DNA of 64,000 nt from Corallium rubrum (Eukaryota > Cnidaria > Anthozoa > Scleralcyonacea > Coralliidae): the NCBI GenBank assembly GCA_964035015.1, contig OZ036005.1:4433247-4497246 (forward strand), read 5' to 3'. Below the pieces are notes generated by a model. It had not been told where the DNA came from. It worked only from the letters and a program-made list of their open reading frames with translations, and ran no database searches. Below are positions 1-49,308 of the stretch, piece by piece. The position numbers and the translations under genes are program-made. Each line of letters starts with the position of its first letter. The first letter of the stretch is position 1.

Positions 1-117
1 GTCTATCAGAACGACGCGAATACGCAGAGAAGTGAGAGCTGTTTCTTATTGACGTTGACTTCAGCTCAGATACTACAGCCGTTTGAGCAAGAACTGGAGC
101 GTCTAAAGTCCTTAAAC

Positions 118-336
118 GAGCTTAACTCTTTCTTGTCCGAATTGGTCTTTAGTATTTTATTCTGGCTAACGCCAGACGATTTTATTCACCTCTGGGGAAG
201 CCCCCGGACAGGAATGAGTTATAAAGTATCTCTTTAACTCTTTCTTGTCCGAATTGGTCTTTAGTATTTTATTCTGGCTAACGCCAGACGATTTTATTCA
301 CCTCTGGGGAAGCCCCCGGACAGGAATGAGTTAAAC
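118..336. repeat. Two-copy tandem duplication with a TCTGGC/GCCAGA hairpin core
   Basis: A unit of about 113 bp occurs twice in tandem, near 118-222 and 233-336, with almost identical sequence. Each copy contains TCTGGCTAACGCCAGA, a 6-bp inverted repeat around TAAC, followed by CGATTTTA. The same core recurs near 15,325, 17,598, 34,996 and 37,046 and, diverged, as the tandem array at 8,197-8,925, so this is a dispersed repeat family. No coding content is evident. Confidence 0.85.
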
Positions 337-840
337 ATGAAATACGGCAGTTAATTTACCGTGTCTTCTTTTGAATATGCATTTCTTTTTAACGTTTTTA
401 AGGCTGCGTCGTCGAGCTAGCCGCGTCATAGATCTTAAAGTCCCTGTTCATGGACAACAAGGACGAGTATATATAGTAGTATAAACAAAACTAGTTGGAC
501 AAATTATAATTTCAAAGAAACAAACTGAAACCTTAGCAAAATGCGAGCTTTCTGCCATTATTTTTCATTTTTTTAAGAAACTCGGCTCTTTTGCTACTAT
601 AGTGGTCTATGACCAATAGACAGTGAGTAGTTCAGTCAATCAGAATTCATGCAGCATTTGGTTTATACTAGAAAATAGACAGTTACCTGGTTTTGGTTTT
701 CAAGATTTAACCAAGACAAATGGTGAGATGGATAATACAAACGACAACTACGGTGATTCTTGATCGAACACAGCTTTAGTAGGCAAAAAAAAGCTGGAAA
801 ATGAAGTGAAAGAGGGCTTTATTTCATTTATAGCGTCCAA
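337..840. other. Unassigned AT-rich stretch
   Basis: I see no gene, RNA or recognisable repeat in this half kilobase. All reading frames are short and interrupted. Confidence 0.5.
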
Positions 841-1326
841 AGGGCTGTTTACGTGGAAGCTGGGACGGGACAAGTAAGCGTGCATGACGGGACGTTTTTC
901 ATCTTGGGTTTACATGTGAATGTTTTCAGGCGGGACAATTGCTACCGCAGGGACGTTTCACAACACAGCTACAAAGAGGCATGTAAAAACTACAGAATAA
1001 CAGAGAAATAAATAGAATTTGACGTATTATGAAGAGCTGCTGTCCTCCTACTGGCCGTTATCACTCATTTGTATCGAATAAACAGCTTAAAAATCAAAAT
1101 AAATACTCGAAACGGTATCCGTCACAGTTAGGCGTCTCGGTTAGGCGGAACAGAACATTTATATGGCGAAAATTGTCTCGTCTAGTCGGAATTCCGGTTC
1201 ATCAAACCGGGATCCCGGTTAGGCGGGACGGGACAAGAAAAGGAAAAAAAAGTAGCGAAGCGATCCCGCTTAACGCCCCGTTCCGGCAAACGTCCCGTCC
1301 CGATTTCCATGTATAAACAGCTCCCT
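841..1326. mobile_element. MITE with imperfect terminal inverted repeats
   Basis: The left end reads AGGGCTGTTTACGTGG followed by GGGACGGGACAAG. The right end is its imperfect reverse complement, reading CGTCCCGTCCCGATTTCC and closing with ATAAACAGCTCCCT. The interior has several copies of a GGTTAGGCGGGACGG-like motif and no intact long reading frame. The arrangement fits a non-autonomous DNA transposon. Sequence near 17,850-18,003 looks related. Confidence 0.7.
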
Positions 1327-2057
1327 TGTAGTGTAGTCATCTTTTAGCGCCCTCGAAAGAAGGCCGCTGCGCACGTTTAAGGCTGTTTTCCACAAGGTGG
1401 AATTTTGCGCGCGGAGCGGAAATTTTCTTTGTCTTGTGATTTCTCGGCTGGAACTAATTAGAAAAGACCAGGGCGCTTATATACGGGGCGGTGCAACGCG
1501 CTCATATCGCGCTGATCGATGTGTGATGCACAAAAGGACTGGCACGAGCGTGCTTCTGAGCAAAAGTTGATCAAAAGTGGATTTTTGGGCACTGTGATAT
1601 TCTCGCTGTTTCTTCTTTAACTATGTAATTTCGGAGGAACCTTTTGCAATGTACCGACGAAGTACTTATTCGTTTAATGTATGAATATTTGTTTGGCGTA
1701 AAAAGTTGTACTATAAAGGAGTTATTATGGATAATGACTCGATTTTTTGATGACTTCTATTGAGGGAAAATTTCATTACAAGATTTGAGCATGTTAACAG
1801 GTCGTCCACGCCTAGGAATTCAGGTATGTTGAAGATTATAATAGTGTGGTTATATCTTAAAGTTTTCATAAAAATCGGAGTTGATTATTTGGAGATATAG
1901 CGTTCGGATGTTAGGTATTTTTATGGTTTAACTCTTGCCTGTTTAGTTCCTCAATTGCTGCAAGAGAAGTAAACAAAACTTATAGTTTTGCCATGTTACG
2001 ATTCTTAGTAATTATATCAATAACTTTATCGGGTTTTTGAAGCATTAGATTAGAATA

Positions 2058-2738
2058 CCGTAATTATTCGAATAAACGCCTCCCTCGAATAAACGCCGCC
2101 CTCGAATAAACGCCGCAGGGACAAGCAAAAATATTATTAAACGCCGCCCTCGAATAAACGCCGCACCTGAAGCGCCAAAAATTTAATAAACGCCGCGGCG
2201 TTTATTCGGTACTTATTATTTAGTTCAAAGTGGCTATACTTCATAGCTTTGCTACTTAGTTCTCTCTCTAAAACTTCTGCTATGCGCAGTTCCGTGGTGA
2301 CAGCCGAGAATTTTGCCGGTACAACTAGTCCGATTTCTCTCTTTCTTTTTCCAGTGGCTTTCGCGAATAGTTTGTTCTCAGTGTTTGCGTCTAGGAAGTT
2401 CTTTAATAAGCGAGACAGCTCAATTGGGACGTGGCCAGCAAGCGTCTTCTTCGAATTCGGCTGCTTCGTGCCAGTGGGAGGTTTATAAACACCAATTGCG
2501 TTTTCATCGTGTTCCTTTGCCTCTGCGCGAGTATCTTTCTCACATTCAAGTATTTCATATTTCAATTTTCATATATATTTATATATATTTAAAAGACATA
2601 TGAATTTTATTCTTAGTTTTTTAATAAATTCACAGTTGTTGTTACAAAATTTGCAATAAACGCCGCCCTCGAATAAACGCCGCGCCTGAAGCGCCAAAAA
2701 TTTAATAAACGCCGCGGCGTTTATTCGAATAATTACGG
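2058..2738. mobile_element. Nested TA-flanked element with ATAAACGCCGC subterminal repeats
   Basis: The left end CCGTAATTATTCGAATAAA and the right end TTATTCGAATAATTACGG are reverse complements. Both are bordered by TA (2056-2057 and 2739-2740), the duplication made by Tc1/mariner-like and some other DNA transposons. Inside each end are several copies of a CTCGAATAAACGCCGC motif in direct and inverted orientation. The middle holds a minus-strand reading frame with HIRAN-like sequence. No transposase is recognisable. Confidence 0.85.
2137..2565 (-). pseudogene. HIRAN-like domain fragment carried inside a transposon
   Basis: A 142-codon minus-strand frame lies almost wholly inside the element at 2058-2738. 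It contains HDENAIGVY followed by AGHVPIELSRLLKNFL and later GLVVPAKFS. This matches the general HIRAN layout of an Asp-x-x-Ala-(I/V)-x-V strand, a Gly-His-(L/V)-Pro turn and a helix. HIRAN modules occur in HLTF-type helicases and in many short invertebrate proteins. The C-terminal codons read into the terminal repeat of the element, so this looks like a captured piece rather than a complete gene. The assignment is by eye only. Confidence 0.5.
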
Positions 2739-3349
2739 TAACTGTAAGCTGTAAACAAATTTTACTCTCCGATCAATTTATTAAAATACGACTTGCTGGG
2801 ACGCATACCGAGCGCATTATGTGATAAACTGTCGTCCACACCTTGTAATTTTGTCATCAGATAGCCAAGATGACTTCTTGTTAGGTTTCATTGAGAAAAT
2901 GCAAATTGGAGTTGATTATTTCTTGATATTCAACTGGAAAGATGACCTACCAGCTAAAATTCAATGCAAGATGTTGTCTTCTATCGAACATGGCCGAATG
3001 ATAACGTGCACAAACAAAGATTTCCAAAGACTTCTTGCGTCATTTCTCTTGCGAAAGCAACGGTACGGTTCATATTTTTCAGCAACATATTTGTTCATGT
3101 TTCAGCAACGACTCCGAATTTTTGGGAGTAACACCAGAGAATATATTAGCTGAATATATATGGCTCGTATGGCTCGGCAATTTCATCCACGTCCTCTTCT
3201 CAACTCAACTCGGAGACTTCCACATCAAGCGTATTTTACCCGCCATATTTTGGACTTTCCCTGGCTAGCGTTCGTCGCTATGGTGACAAGGGGCTTGTTA
3301 CCAGTCCTCTGCATCACACATCGGTCAGCGCGCCCATTGCCGTTTCACC

Positions 3350-3390
3350 GCCCCCTATATAAACGCCCTGGAAAAGACAACGAAAATTTC
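3350..3390 (+). promoter_or_regulatory. TATA-like core promoter candidate in the transposon terminal repeat
   Basis: A TATATAAA motif preceded by a GC-rich CCGCCCCC block lies about 70 bp inside the right end of the TTAA element. It is about 185-225 bp upstream of the first possible start codons of the acidic LRR gene, 3540 and 3582. Position and orientation suit transcription of that gene. The other terminal repeat has a related motif in opposite orientation. Use as a promoter is inference. Confidence 0.4.
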
Positions 3391-3581
3391 CGCTCCGCGC
3401 GCAAAATTCCGCCTGGTGGAAAACCGGCTTAAAGCAAAGCAGAATCAGTTAAAAGTTCATTGCGTCGAAGTTTTTGCTACCAATTTCTCAACTCTTGCAA
3501 ACCTTGTTAACCTGGATTTTGCATTTATTGAGTTATTTTATGGTTGTTTGTTTTTGTTGTAGCTGTCAGATAGCGTTTTCA

Positions 3582-24436
<20,855 letters not shown>

Positions 24437-24651
24437 TTGAGTGAGTCGATCGTGTGGTGTGGTGTGGTGTGGTGTGGCGTGGCGTGTCGTATGGCGACTT
24501 AATATATGCCCGAGCTAGTGTCTAAAGGTTGAGTCACAATAAGACTTTTCCTGTCTAAGTTTTTAACGATAATCTGTGAATTTTTGCAATATTTATTACC
24601 TGACTTGAAACCGTACTTACATATAAAAAATTATTTGGATTTTATGCTGTG

Positions 24652-24657
24652 AATAAA
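24652..24657 (+). terminator. Polyadenylation signal candidate of the acidic LRR gene
   Basis: AATAAA lies 216 nt after the stop codon and is followed within 35 nt by the T-rich GTTTATTTATTG. A short GTGTG repeat (24,450-24,485) lies in the presumed 3' untranslated region. Confidence 0.6.
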
Positions 24658-24770
24658 TTTAGAGTATCTTTGAAACACGAAAATGTTTATTTATTGAATG
24701 CAAGCCGTTGGAGAATCTTCAAAAATTTCGAAGTTCATTAGTGACTAGTAGCCTGGGCGTCGTGAATAGT

Positions 24771-25392
24771 AGACTTGGATGCACTGGATTGCTCATCCAT
24801 TATGGTCAGCAGTTAACATCTTGAAGCCACTGGCGGCCATATTGGTACTCCAGGTCCAGTGTACCTTGCGGACTTAAGAGTAGTAATAATTTACCGGGGG
24901 ATCGGAAAAGCCGCAAAACAATTCTCACATGGCAATTTACTGTTACGACCGAAAAACAGAAGGGAATTACAAGCAACTACAGTCCGAATAGTGTCAACTA
25001 CATACTTCAAGACTTTCTATTAAGACTTATGCCTTAATACCAAAGGTATATTTAACAAATAAAACATAAACCTCCGTGCATATGTACTCTTATAAAGGCA
25101 CATTTGATGTCATTTGAACACGAAAGAAGTTGAAGTTAGAAGTTCGGCTATCGCCTCGTGAAGAAATATTTTACGTGGTGTTTCGACAAAACTTATTTAT
25201 ATTACATTATCGCCGTGAAAACTTTCAAAGAATTAGAAATATTTTTAATGTGGCTTTTCCCGTTTCTTTCCGTGCTACGAAAACATACAATTTTCCGTGG
25301 CGGCCATCTTAGTACTCCAAATTCGTCATCTCCGCTGGCTTCATTTTTGGAGCCGGATGAGCAATCCAGTTATTAGACTTGCTCCAAGTCCG
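24771..25392. mobile_element. Probable MITE in the convergent intergenic region
   Basis: GACTTGGATGCACTGGATTG CTCATCC near 24,773 is inverted at GGATGAGCAATCCAG near 25,355. GGCGGCCAT occurs in direct orientation on both sides (24,833 and 25,299). A copy of the AACAAATAAAACATAAA family (25,049-25,134) and a fragment with TTTTACGTGGTGTTTCGAC, shared with the Penelope region at 37.8-38.9 kb, lie inside. Confidence 0.45.
25049..25134 (+). repeat. Copy of the AACAAATAAAACATAAA repeat family
   Basis: TTTAACAAATAAAACATAAA and the following GTGCATATGTACTCTTATAA match the repeats at 7,909 and 14,801. Confidence 0.8.
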
Positions 25393-25926
25393 CCTCTTAG
25401 CGCTAGTTTTTGCGGGGGAGTGGAAAGGCGGGAGAGCGGAAAAGCGGGAAGAAAGAGGCGGACTTGTATCGCTTGCAGGTTTTTAAATCTAATTAAATAT
25501 TCTGGCGGGAAATCGCTGAAATGTACATCGCCCTGTTTTGACGTGTTTCGGGTTGTCGTACATGCAATGGAAAGTGGTTCTACCCCTACTAAAACGTCAA
25601 GAGTCGGAATATAATTACTTCCCGAATCACGTCACCGGTCGAAAAATTAACCGATGAATTTTGGCGCGCTGCAAGTGGGAAAAGTAAGGTCAGAAATGTC
25701 GAAAGGTCAAAAATGTTTGAAAAGGACTTTTAAGAAAGTCTATCCAGTTATATAGAGATCTTGTTATATCAGTTATATAGAGGTGCTTGGACGTCTGCGG
25801 CGCAGACTAGTGACTAGCGAATATATAAAGGGTTTTGAAGATTTACTAGTAAACGTGGAGACTCTTCAAAGATTTACTAGTGACCAAGCAAATTTTTAAA
25901 GTATGTTATTAGGTGTACCATCTGAG

Positions 25927-26050
25927 TCCAAGTGGCTCAGTGGTGAGAGCGTCCGGCTGGCATTCGGAAAGTTGTGAGTTCGAGTCCCGTCTGGAGCTCA
26001 GAGTTTTTCTCTTAGTTTAACTTACGTCAGCTTGTACAGCAAAAACATAC
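25927..26050 (+). mobile_element. tRNA-derived SINE
   Basis: A box-A-like GTGGCTCAGTGGTGAGAGCG at 25,932-25,951 and a box-B-like GAGTTCGAGTCCC at 25,976-25,988 have tRNA-like spacing. They are followed by CTGGAGCTCAGAGTTTTTCT and CAGCTTGTACAGCAAAAAC, shared with the SINE at 30,117. No complete cloverleaf with a paired acceptor stem is evident, so this is a SINE and not a tRNA gene. It interrupts a degenerate GATTTACTAGTGA-type repeat region (about 25,830-26,110). Confidence 0.75.
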
Positions 26051-26467
26051 GAAAAATTTTTTTAAAGGTTTTTGAAAATTTGCTAAAGTGACAAAAGGGA
26101 ATCTTCAAAGGTTTTTAAGTGGACGCTCGAGGGCGTAAAGGCGCGAGAGGAAAAAAGGGCACAGTTATGTTTTCAAAATTTCAACAAAAGCTAACGTACG
26201 TTGCTTACAACGTAAACGCAAAAACGGCCGTTAACATTTTACTCATCACAATAATTGGTTAAACGTACAAAAACTAACAAAGTTTAATTGCGCATTCTAA
26301 TACACTAATTAACAATTTCTCCGTTAAAACATGCGGCGAAATGTCTTCACAGTTATGATATATTGATACATTTTTGTGCGTGCCATCGCACGTGCATCCC
26401 ATTCTAGTAATACACTAACAATTTCTGTATTGATACATTTTTGTGGCGTGCATCCCACGTGACCACG

Positions 26468-44333
<17,866 letters not shown>

Positions 44334-44389
44334 CTTATAGGGATCTCGTGATGCCGTAGTTTATGTAGGATAAAATATTCCTTCCAAAA

Positions 44390-44600
44390 CGAAAAAGAGA
44401 AAGAAGATTTTCCACGTTCTTTTCTACAATGGCCATTATTGATTTCGTTGTCGTCTTGTTGATTTCGAAAACAAGAATAATGAAATTGACAACGCCTTGG
44501 CCCAGTCTTTTCTCAGACTCTGGCCGATGGCTAGGCGCGCAAGCTGCCTCCCCCCTGACTAGACCAAAAAGGGTATGAACTAATAACATCAAATAGACAA
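44390..44600. repeat. Diverged duplicate of 45,440-45,650
   Basis: TTTTCCACGTTCTTTTCTAC, TTGATTTCGTTGTCG and AAATTGACAACGCCTTGG recur near 45,449-45,570 in the same orientation. Both contain an imperfect hairpin around TTTCGAAAA. Confidence 0.7.
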
Positions 44601-44854
44601 AACTAGAAAGAATGCGATGCTGTGGGGAAGGACAATAAAGAAACATGAGAACCATACGTCAAGGCTGTTTTCCACTAGGTGTTATACAATACCCTGGTTG
44701 CTATGCGTATTTTCATTGGTTGTTGCCCATGATCTATTAGAGGACAGACACACGGATCACGTCAGATCACGTCAGCTGACTCGCTTTTTTCTTTATTCAT
44801 GTCCCAAAATCCGTTAAGAGTTTTGAAAAAACCTTTTAAATTTTTGTATTATGT

Positions 44855-45430
44855 AAAACAAATAGATTCCATTTTTGTTGTTGTCTGTTCAGTTATAGAT
44901 GCACAAAAGACGTCACAACGTTGGTAAGAACATCAGTGACCCACTCGACTGCGTCTCGTGGGCCACTTTTTTGTTCTTACCACGTTGTGACGTCATCTGT
45001 CAGTGCCGTAGCAGGCGGGGGGGGGGGGGGCAGGGGGGGCAGGTGCCCCCCCCCCCCCAAATTTTTCTCAGAAAAATTCCTAAAAATGAGAATATAGCCG
45101 CTTATATATATTGAATCGTGGTCTCAGCTTAGTCCAACACGAAGATCGAACTCGCGCGCCAGGTAGTGTAGGTATGTTGGTGCGATAATTTCTTCCTTTT
45201 TACAGTAAAATTTCAACTATACTCGCTGTAGAATTAGATGAAAAAGTTCGCTCAAATTGCTGCAAATGGTGTTTCCGAGGTTCTAGATTTCAAAAATTTC
45301 CGGGGGAGGACCCCCTACAAATGCGGCCACTAATTGCCACTACTGCGCACCCCCCCACTTTTTGACACCTTGCTGCGGCACTGTCTGTGCATCTATAACT
45401 GAACAGACAACGGAATCTATTTGTTAAATA
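44855..45430. mobile_element. MITE containing a second MITE (nested insertion)
   Basis: The outer inverted ends are AACAAATAGATTCC and TCTGTTCAGTTATAGATGCA on the left, and TGCATCTATAACTGAACAGA and GGAATCTATTTGTT on the right. Between them, at about 45,002-45,384, lies an inner element beginning CAGTGCCGTAGCAGGC and ending TGCTGCGGCACTG, flanked by TCTGT. An internal hairpin GACGTCACAACGTTGG/CCACGTTGTGACGTC lies at 44,910-44,995. Confidence 0.8.
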
Positions 45431-46154
45431 GTTTTTCGAGCGAAGCGACCTTTTCCACGTTCTTTTCTACAACGACCATTGTTGACTTCGTTGTCGATTT
45501 GAATTTCTCATCATTCTAGTTTTCGAAAATTTCGAAAACTAAGAATGATGAGAAATTGACAACGCCTCGGTCCAGTCTTGTTATTAATTTTGCAGACGTT
45601 GGCCAATATAGCAAGCTTTCCCCCCCCCCCCTGAGCGGGACCAAAAGAGTGAAGTGAAAGTTCGTTGTCAACTGTGATTTCGACAAAAATTTGAAACTTA
45701 AAGCTAAGTGGATGTTTTGCACTAAAACGTGTAAATTTACATTCTACTGGAATTGGAAGGGTGTCAAATGGTTATCCAGTAGGCCAAAATTATCAGTTTA
45801 AAGATAGGCTCAAAGTAGTATCAAAGCTCCCCCGGACATACAGGTCGAGCCGTCGAGATACGTTGCAAGCGCTTTTGCTAGCTCGCTGCTTGAAAGCCAA
45901 GTAGGCTGAAGTAGCCTACAAAAGCCTGACAAATGTCAGTCTTATACTCAGGGTTACAGTAGGACAAGTATTCTAGTTTCTTTCTGTTTTATGTACAAAA
46001 AGCTTATCTTTTAAAACAACAAGGAGACTATTGGAGTTGGTTCGCAGAAACTTGCTTCGGTTCTAAGAAAAGGAAACAGCTTGAAATCGCTTCGTCACCG
46101 GCCTCGTTTTCATTCGGGAATTTCCCTTGCCCATGATCCTCAGCAAGTCGTCAA

Positions 46155-46327
46155 ACAACCAATCAGAACGCCAGATACGATGTTTTGGTATAAAAGGCGC
46201 CAAATTTCATCTTAAAAGACTTCGTTTGGTTTCAATTCGATCTCTTTGGCCGTTGCAGAAGACAGGACTCATAGCAGAGAAAGTTCGGGGCGATTTGACT
46301 CAGAAGAAAATCTGGCTATACATTTCA
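46155..46327 (+). promoter_or_regulatory. Tandem-unit promoter 1: CCAAT and TATA boxes plus a first exon
   Basis: AACCAATCAG is followed about 30 bp later by GGTATAAAAGGCGCC (TATAAAA at 46,189-46,195). The presumed transcript (start near 46,220) runs to a splice donor, CA followed by GTGAGTA at 46,328. The exon-like stretch has no ATG, so it would be untranslated. Confidence 0.6.
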
Positions 46328-47654
46328 GTGAGTATACGTTTGAGTCGTTTGACTTTCTATGTTATATAGTATCGTTTAGAAATTATTGACACTTTACCAA
46401 CGTACGTTAACCCGTTTATTATGTTCAAGTCAAGAACTTTAGAACAAGTCGAACAAGCACCGCGCGTTCCTGCGGTGTATAATTCATCTTGGTAGAGGAC
46501 ATTTTATCTGTGTTTGTATTACGCGGGTTTTAAAAACCAAAATATGACCAGAACTTGTAAGTTAAGCCTATATCATAGCTAAAACGGACCAAACGGTGCC
46601 ACGGTGGCAGACTCGCTGAAGTATACATACTATTAAGTAATCATGCCACATATCCTTCCCAACGTGTTGCCAAACCTCCATAGATTGAAATTTTGTCAAT
46701 ATTCTCATGGACAGGCAGAGGTTGATTTGTAGATACACCACGTCTATACTGATTTACTTACTGATTGAGCTTTTAGCTTTGTTGAGGCCCCTCAAAATAT
46801 GATATGAACTATTACGAATAAATATAATTATACCTTGCTATGTATATTCATAGAACAGAATAGATGAATATGGGACAATGTCTTTAAATTATATCCTAAT
46901 TCCTACTCCTTAGTGATCATATGTGGTACAACGTTAATATTTTAGAATACTGTAGTACAAATTCTTAGCCGGTGGCAGTGAAAGTAGTTTATAAATTTGG
47001 TGGATTTACTGGATTACCCACTAGGCTATGTAAAGGCTGAAGCCAACTGTACTGTACAGACCTGGGCTTGCAAAAGGTCCATGATCTTCAGAGAATACAT
47101 CTTTATTAGCATTCTTATTTCTATTTTGTAATCCAACAATGAAATGGCAGCCAGAATTTGAGCGGGGGGTGAGATGTTGTTCATGGCTTTGCTGCGACCT
47201 TTCTGAACTGATAGGGGGCAAAAGGGTAAAGTGACGGTTCGTTGTCAACTGTAATTTCGACAAAATTTTGAAAGAAAGTGGATGTCTTGCAGTAAAACTT
47301 GTAAATTTACATTCTGCTGGAAGTGGAAGGGTTGGCCAAAATTTTCAGTTTGAAGATAGGGCTATCAAAACTCCCCCCGGACATGCAGGTCGAGCCGTCG
47401 AGATGCGTTTCAAGCTTGCTGCTTGAATGAAGCCATCTTTTACTCAGGATTACAATAGGACTAATATTCTAGTTTCTTTCTGTTGCTTATCGATACCTTT
47501 GAAAACAACAGAGAGACCTTTTTATTTTAATTGGAATTGGTTCGCAGAAATTTGCTTCGGTTCTAAGAAAAGGAAACAGCTGAAATCGCCTCGGCCTCGT
47601 TTTCATTTGGGAATTTCCCTTGCCCATGATCCTCAGCAAGTCTGTCAAGTCGTC

Positions 47655-47823
47655 AAACAACCAATCAGAACACCAGATACGATGTTTTCGTATAAAAGGC
47701 GCCAAATTTCATCTTAAAAGACTTCGTTTGGTTTCAATTCGATCTCTTGGCAGAAGACAGCAGTGAAGATGGGTTAACAGAAATTTTCGGGGCGCTTTGA
47801 TTCGGAAGAAAACATAAATTTCA
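47655..47823 (+). promoter_or_regulatory. Tandem-unit promoter 2
   Basis: The same CCAATCAG to TATAAAA arrangement (TATAAAA at 47,691-47,697) lies 1,502 bp after the first. The donor-like GTGAGTA follows at 47,824. The stretch contains only a two-codon ATG frame. Confidence 0.6.
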
Positions 47824-49139
47824 GTGAGTACGCTTGATTTCCTATGATATATATAGTGTCGTTTGAAAATTATTGGCAATTTACCAACGTTTATAACCCG
47901 CTTATTATGTTCTTCAAGTCAAGAACTTTAGAACCAGTCGAACAAGCACCGCGCGTTCTTGCGGTGTATAATTCGCTTTGGTAGAGGAAATTTTATCTGT
48001 ATTTGTATTGTGAGGGTTTTAGAAACTAAAATATGACCAGAACTTGGAAATTAAGCCTATCATAAGTCATATAACTAAAACGGTGCCACGATGGCAGAAT
48101 TCGCTGAAGTAGACATACTACGCAGTCATGCCACATATCTGATATCTTTCCGTGTTGCCAAACCTTCATAGATTGAAATTTTGTCAGTATTCTCATAGAC
48201 AGGCAGAGGTTGACTGTAGATACACCACGTTTATTATATTTATTTACTAATTGAGCTTTTAGCTTTGTTGAGGCCCCTCAAAATATATGAACTATTATGA
48301 ATAAATATAATTATACCTTGCTGTGTATATATTCATAGAACAGAATAGATGAATATCATGGGACAATATGTCTTTAAATTATATCCTAATTCCTACTCCT
48401 TAGTGATCATATGTGGTACAACTTTAATATTTTAGAATACAGTAGTACAAAATTCCTGGCCAGTGGCAGTGAAAGTAGTTTATAAATTTGGTGGATTTGC
48501 TGGATTACCCACTAGGCTTTGTAAAGGCTGAAGCCAACTGTACTGTACAGACCTGGGCTTGCAAAAGGTCCATGATCTTCAGAGAATACATCTTTATTAG
48601 CATTCTTATTTCTATTTTGTAATCCAACAATGAAATGGCAGCCAGAATTTGAGCGGGCGGTGAGATGTTGTTCATGGCTTTGCTGCGACCTTTCTACACT
48701 GATAGGGGGCAAAAGGGTAAAGTGACGGTTCGTTGTCAACTGTAATTTCGACAAATTTTAAAAGAAAGTGAATGTCTTGCAGTAAAACTTGTAAATTTAC
48801 ATTCTGCTCAAACTGGAAGGGTGTTAAATGGTATGCAGTTGGCCAAAATTATCAGTTTGAAGATAGGGGTATCAAAACTCCCCCCGGACATGCAGGTCGA
48901 GCAGTCGAGATGCGTTTCAAGCTTGCTGTTTGAATGAAGCCATCTTTTACTCAGGATCACAATAGGCCTAGTATTCTAGTTTCTTTCTGTTGCTTATCAA
49001 CATTACAGAGACCTTTTTATTTTAATTGGAATTGGTTCGCAGAAATTTGCTTCGGTTCTAAGAAAAGGAAACAGCTGGCCTCGTTTTCATTCGGGAATTT
49101 CCCTTGCCCATGATCCTCAGCAAGTCTGTCAAGTCGTCA

Positions 49140-49308
49140 AACAACCAATCAGAACACCAGATACGATGTTTTCGTATAAAAGGCGCCAAATTTCATCTTA
49201 AAAGACTTCGTTTGATTTCAATTCGATCTCTTGGCAGAAGACAGCAGTGAAGATCGGTTAAGAGAAAGATTCGGGCGTTTTGATTCAGAAGAAAATCTAT
49301 AAATTTCA
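49140..49308 (+). promoter_or_regulatory. Tandem-unit promoter 3
   Basis: TATAAAA at 49,175-49,181 lies 1,484 bp after the second. The CCAATCAG box is preserved, and the donor has changed from GTGAGTA to GTAAGTA at 49,309, still a good 5' splice site. Unit 4 lacks this region. Confidence 0.6.

Larger units (their letters stand above)
1381..3428. mobile_element. 2-kb element flanked by TTAA (piggyBac-type target site)
   Basis: A TTAA lies at 1377-1380 and another at 3429-3432. Immediately inside are inverted repeats: the left begins GGCTGTTTTCCAC and the right ends GTGGAAAACCGGC. The similarity runs for about 100 bp and includes TTTTGCGCGCGGAGCGG with its reverse complement GCTCCGCGCGCAAAATT. 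A TTAA duplication with matching ends is the hallmark of piggyBac-superfamily elements, but no transposase is visible, so this copy is non-autonomous. It contains a second transposon at 2058-2738. Each terminal repeat carries a TATA-like sequence: TTATATAC near 1480 and TATATAAA near 3355. Confidence 0.75.

Noticed and set aside
2821..3153. 110-codon frame inside the TTAA element
   Set aside because: No transposase motif or known domain could be seen, and the element copy looks non-autonomous.
47021..48754. Conserved 80-codon minus-strand frame (MSKLQLTTNRHFTLLPPIS) in two tandem units
   Set aside because: The units are nearly identical as DNA, so conservation of a frame carries little weight, and the first and last units do not keep it.
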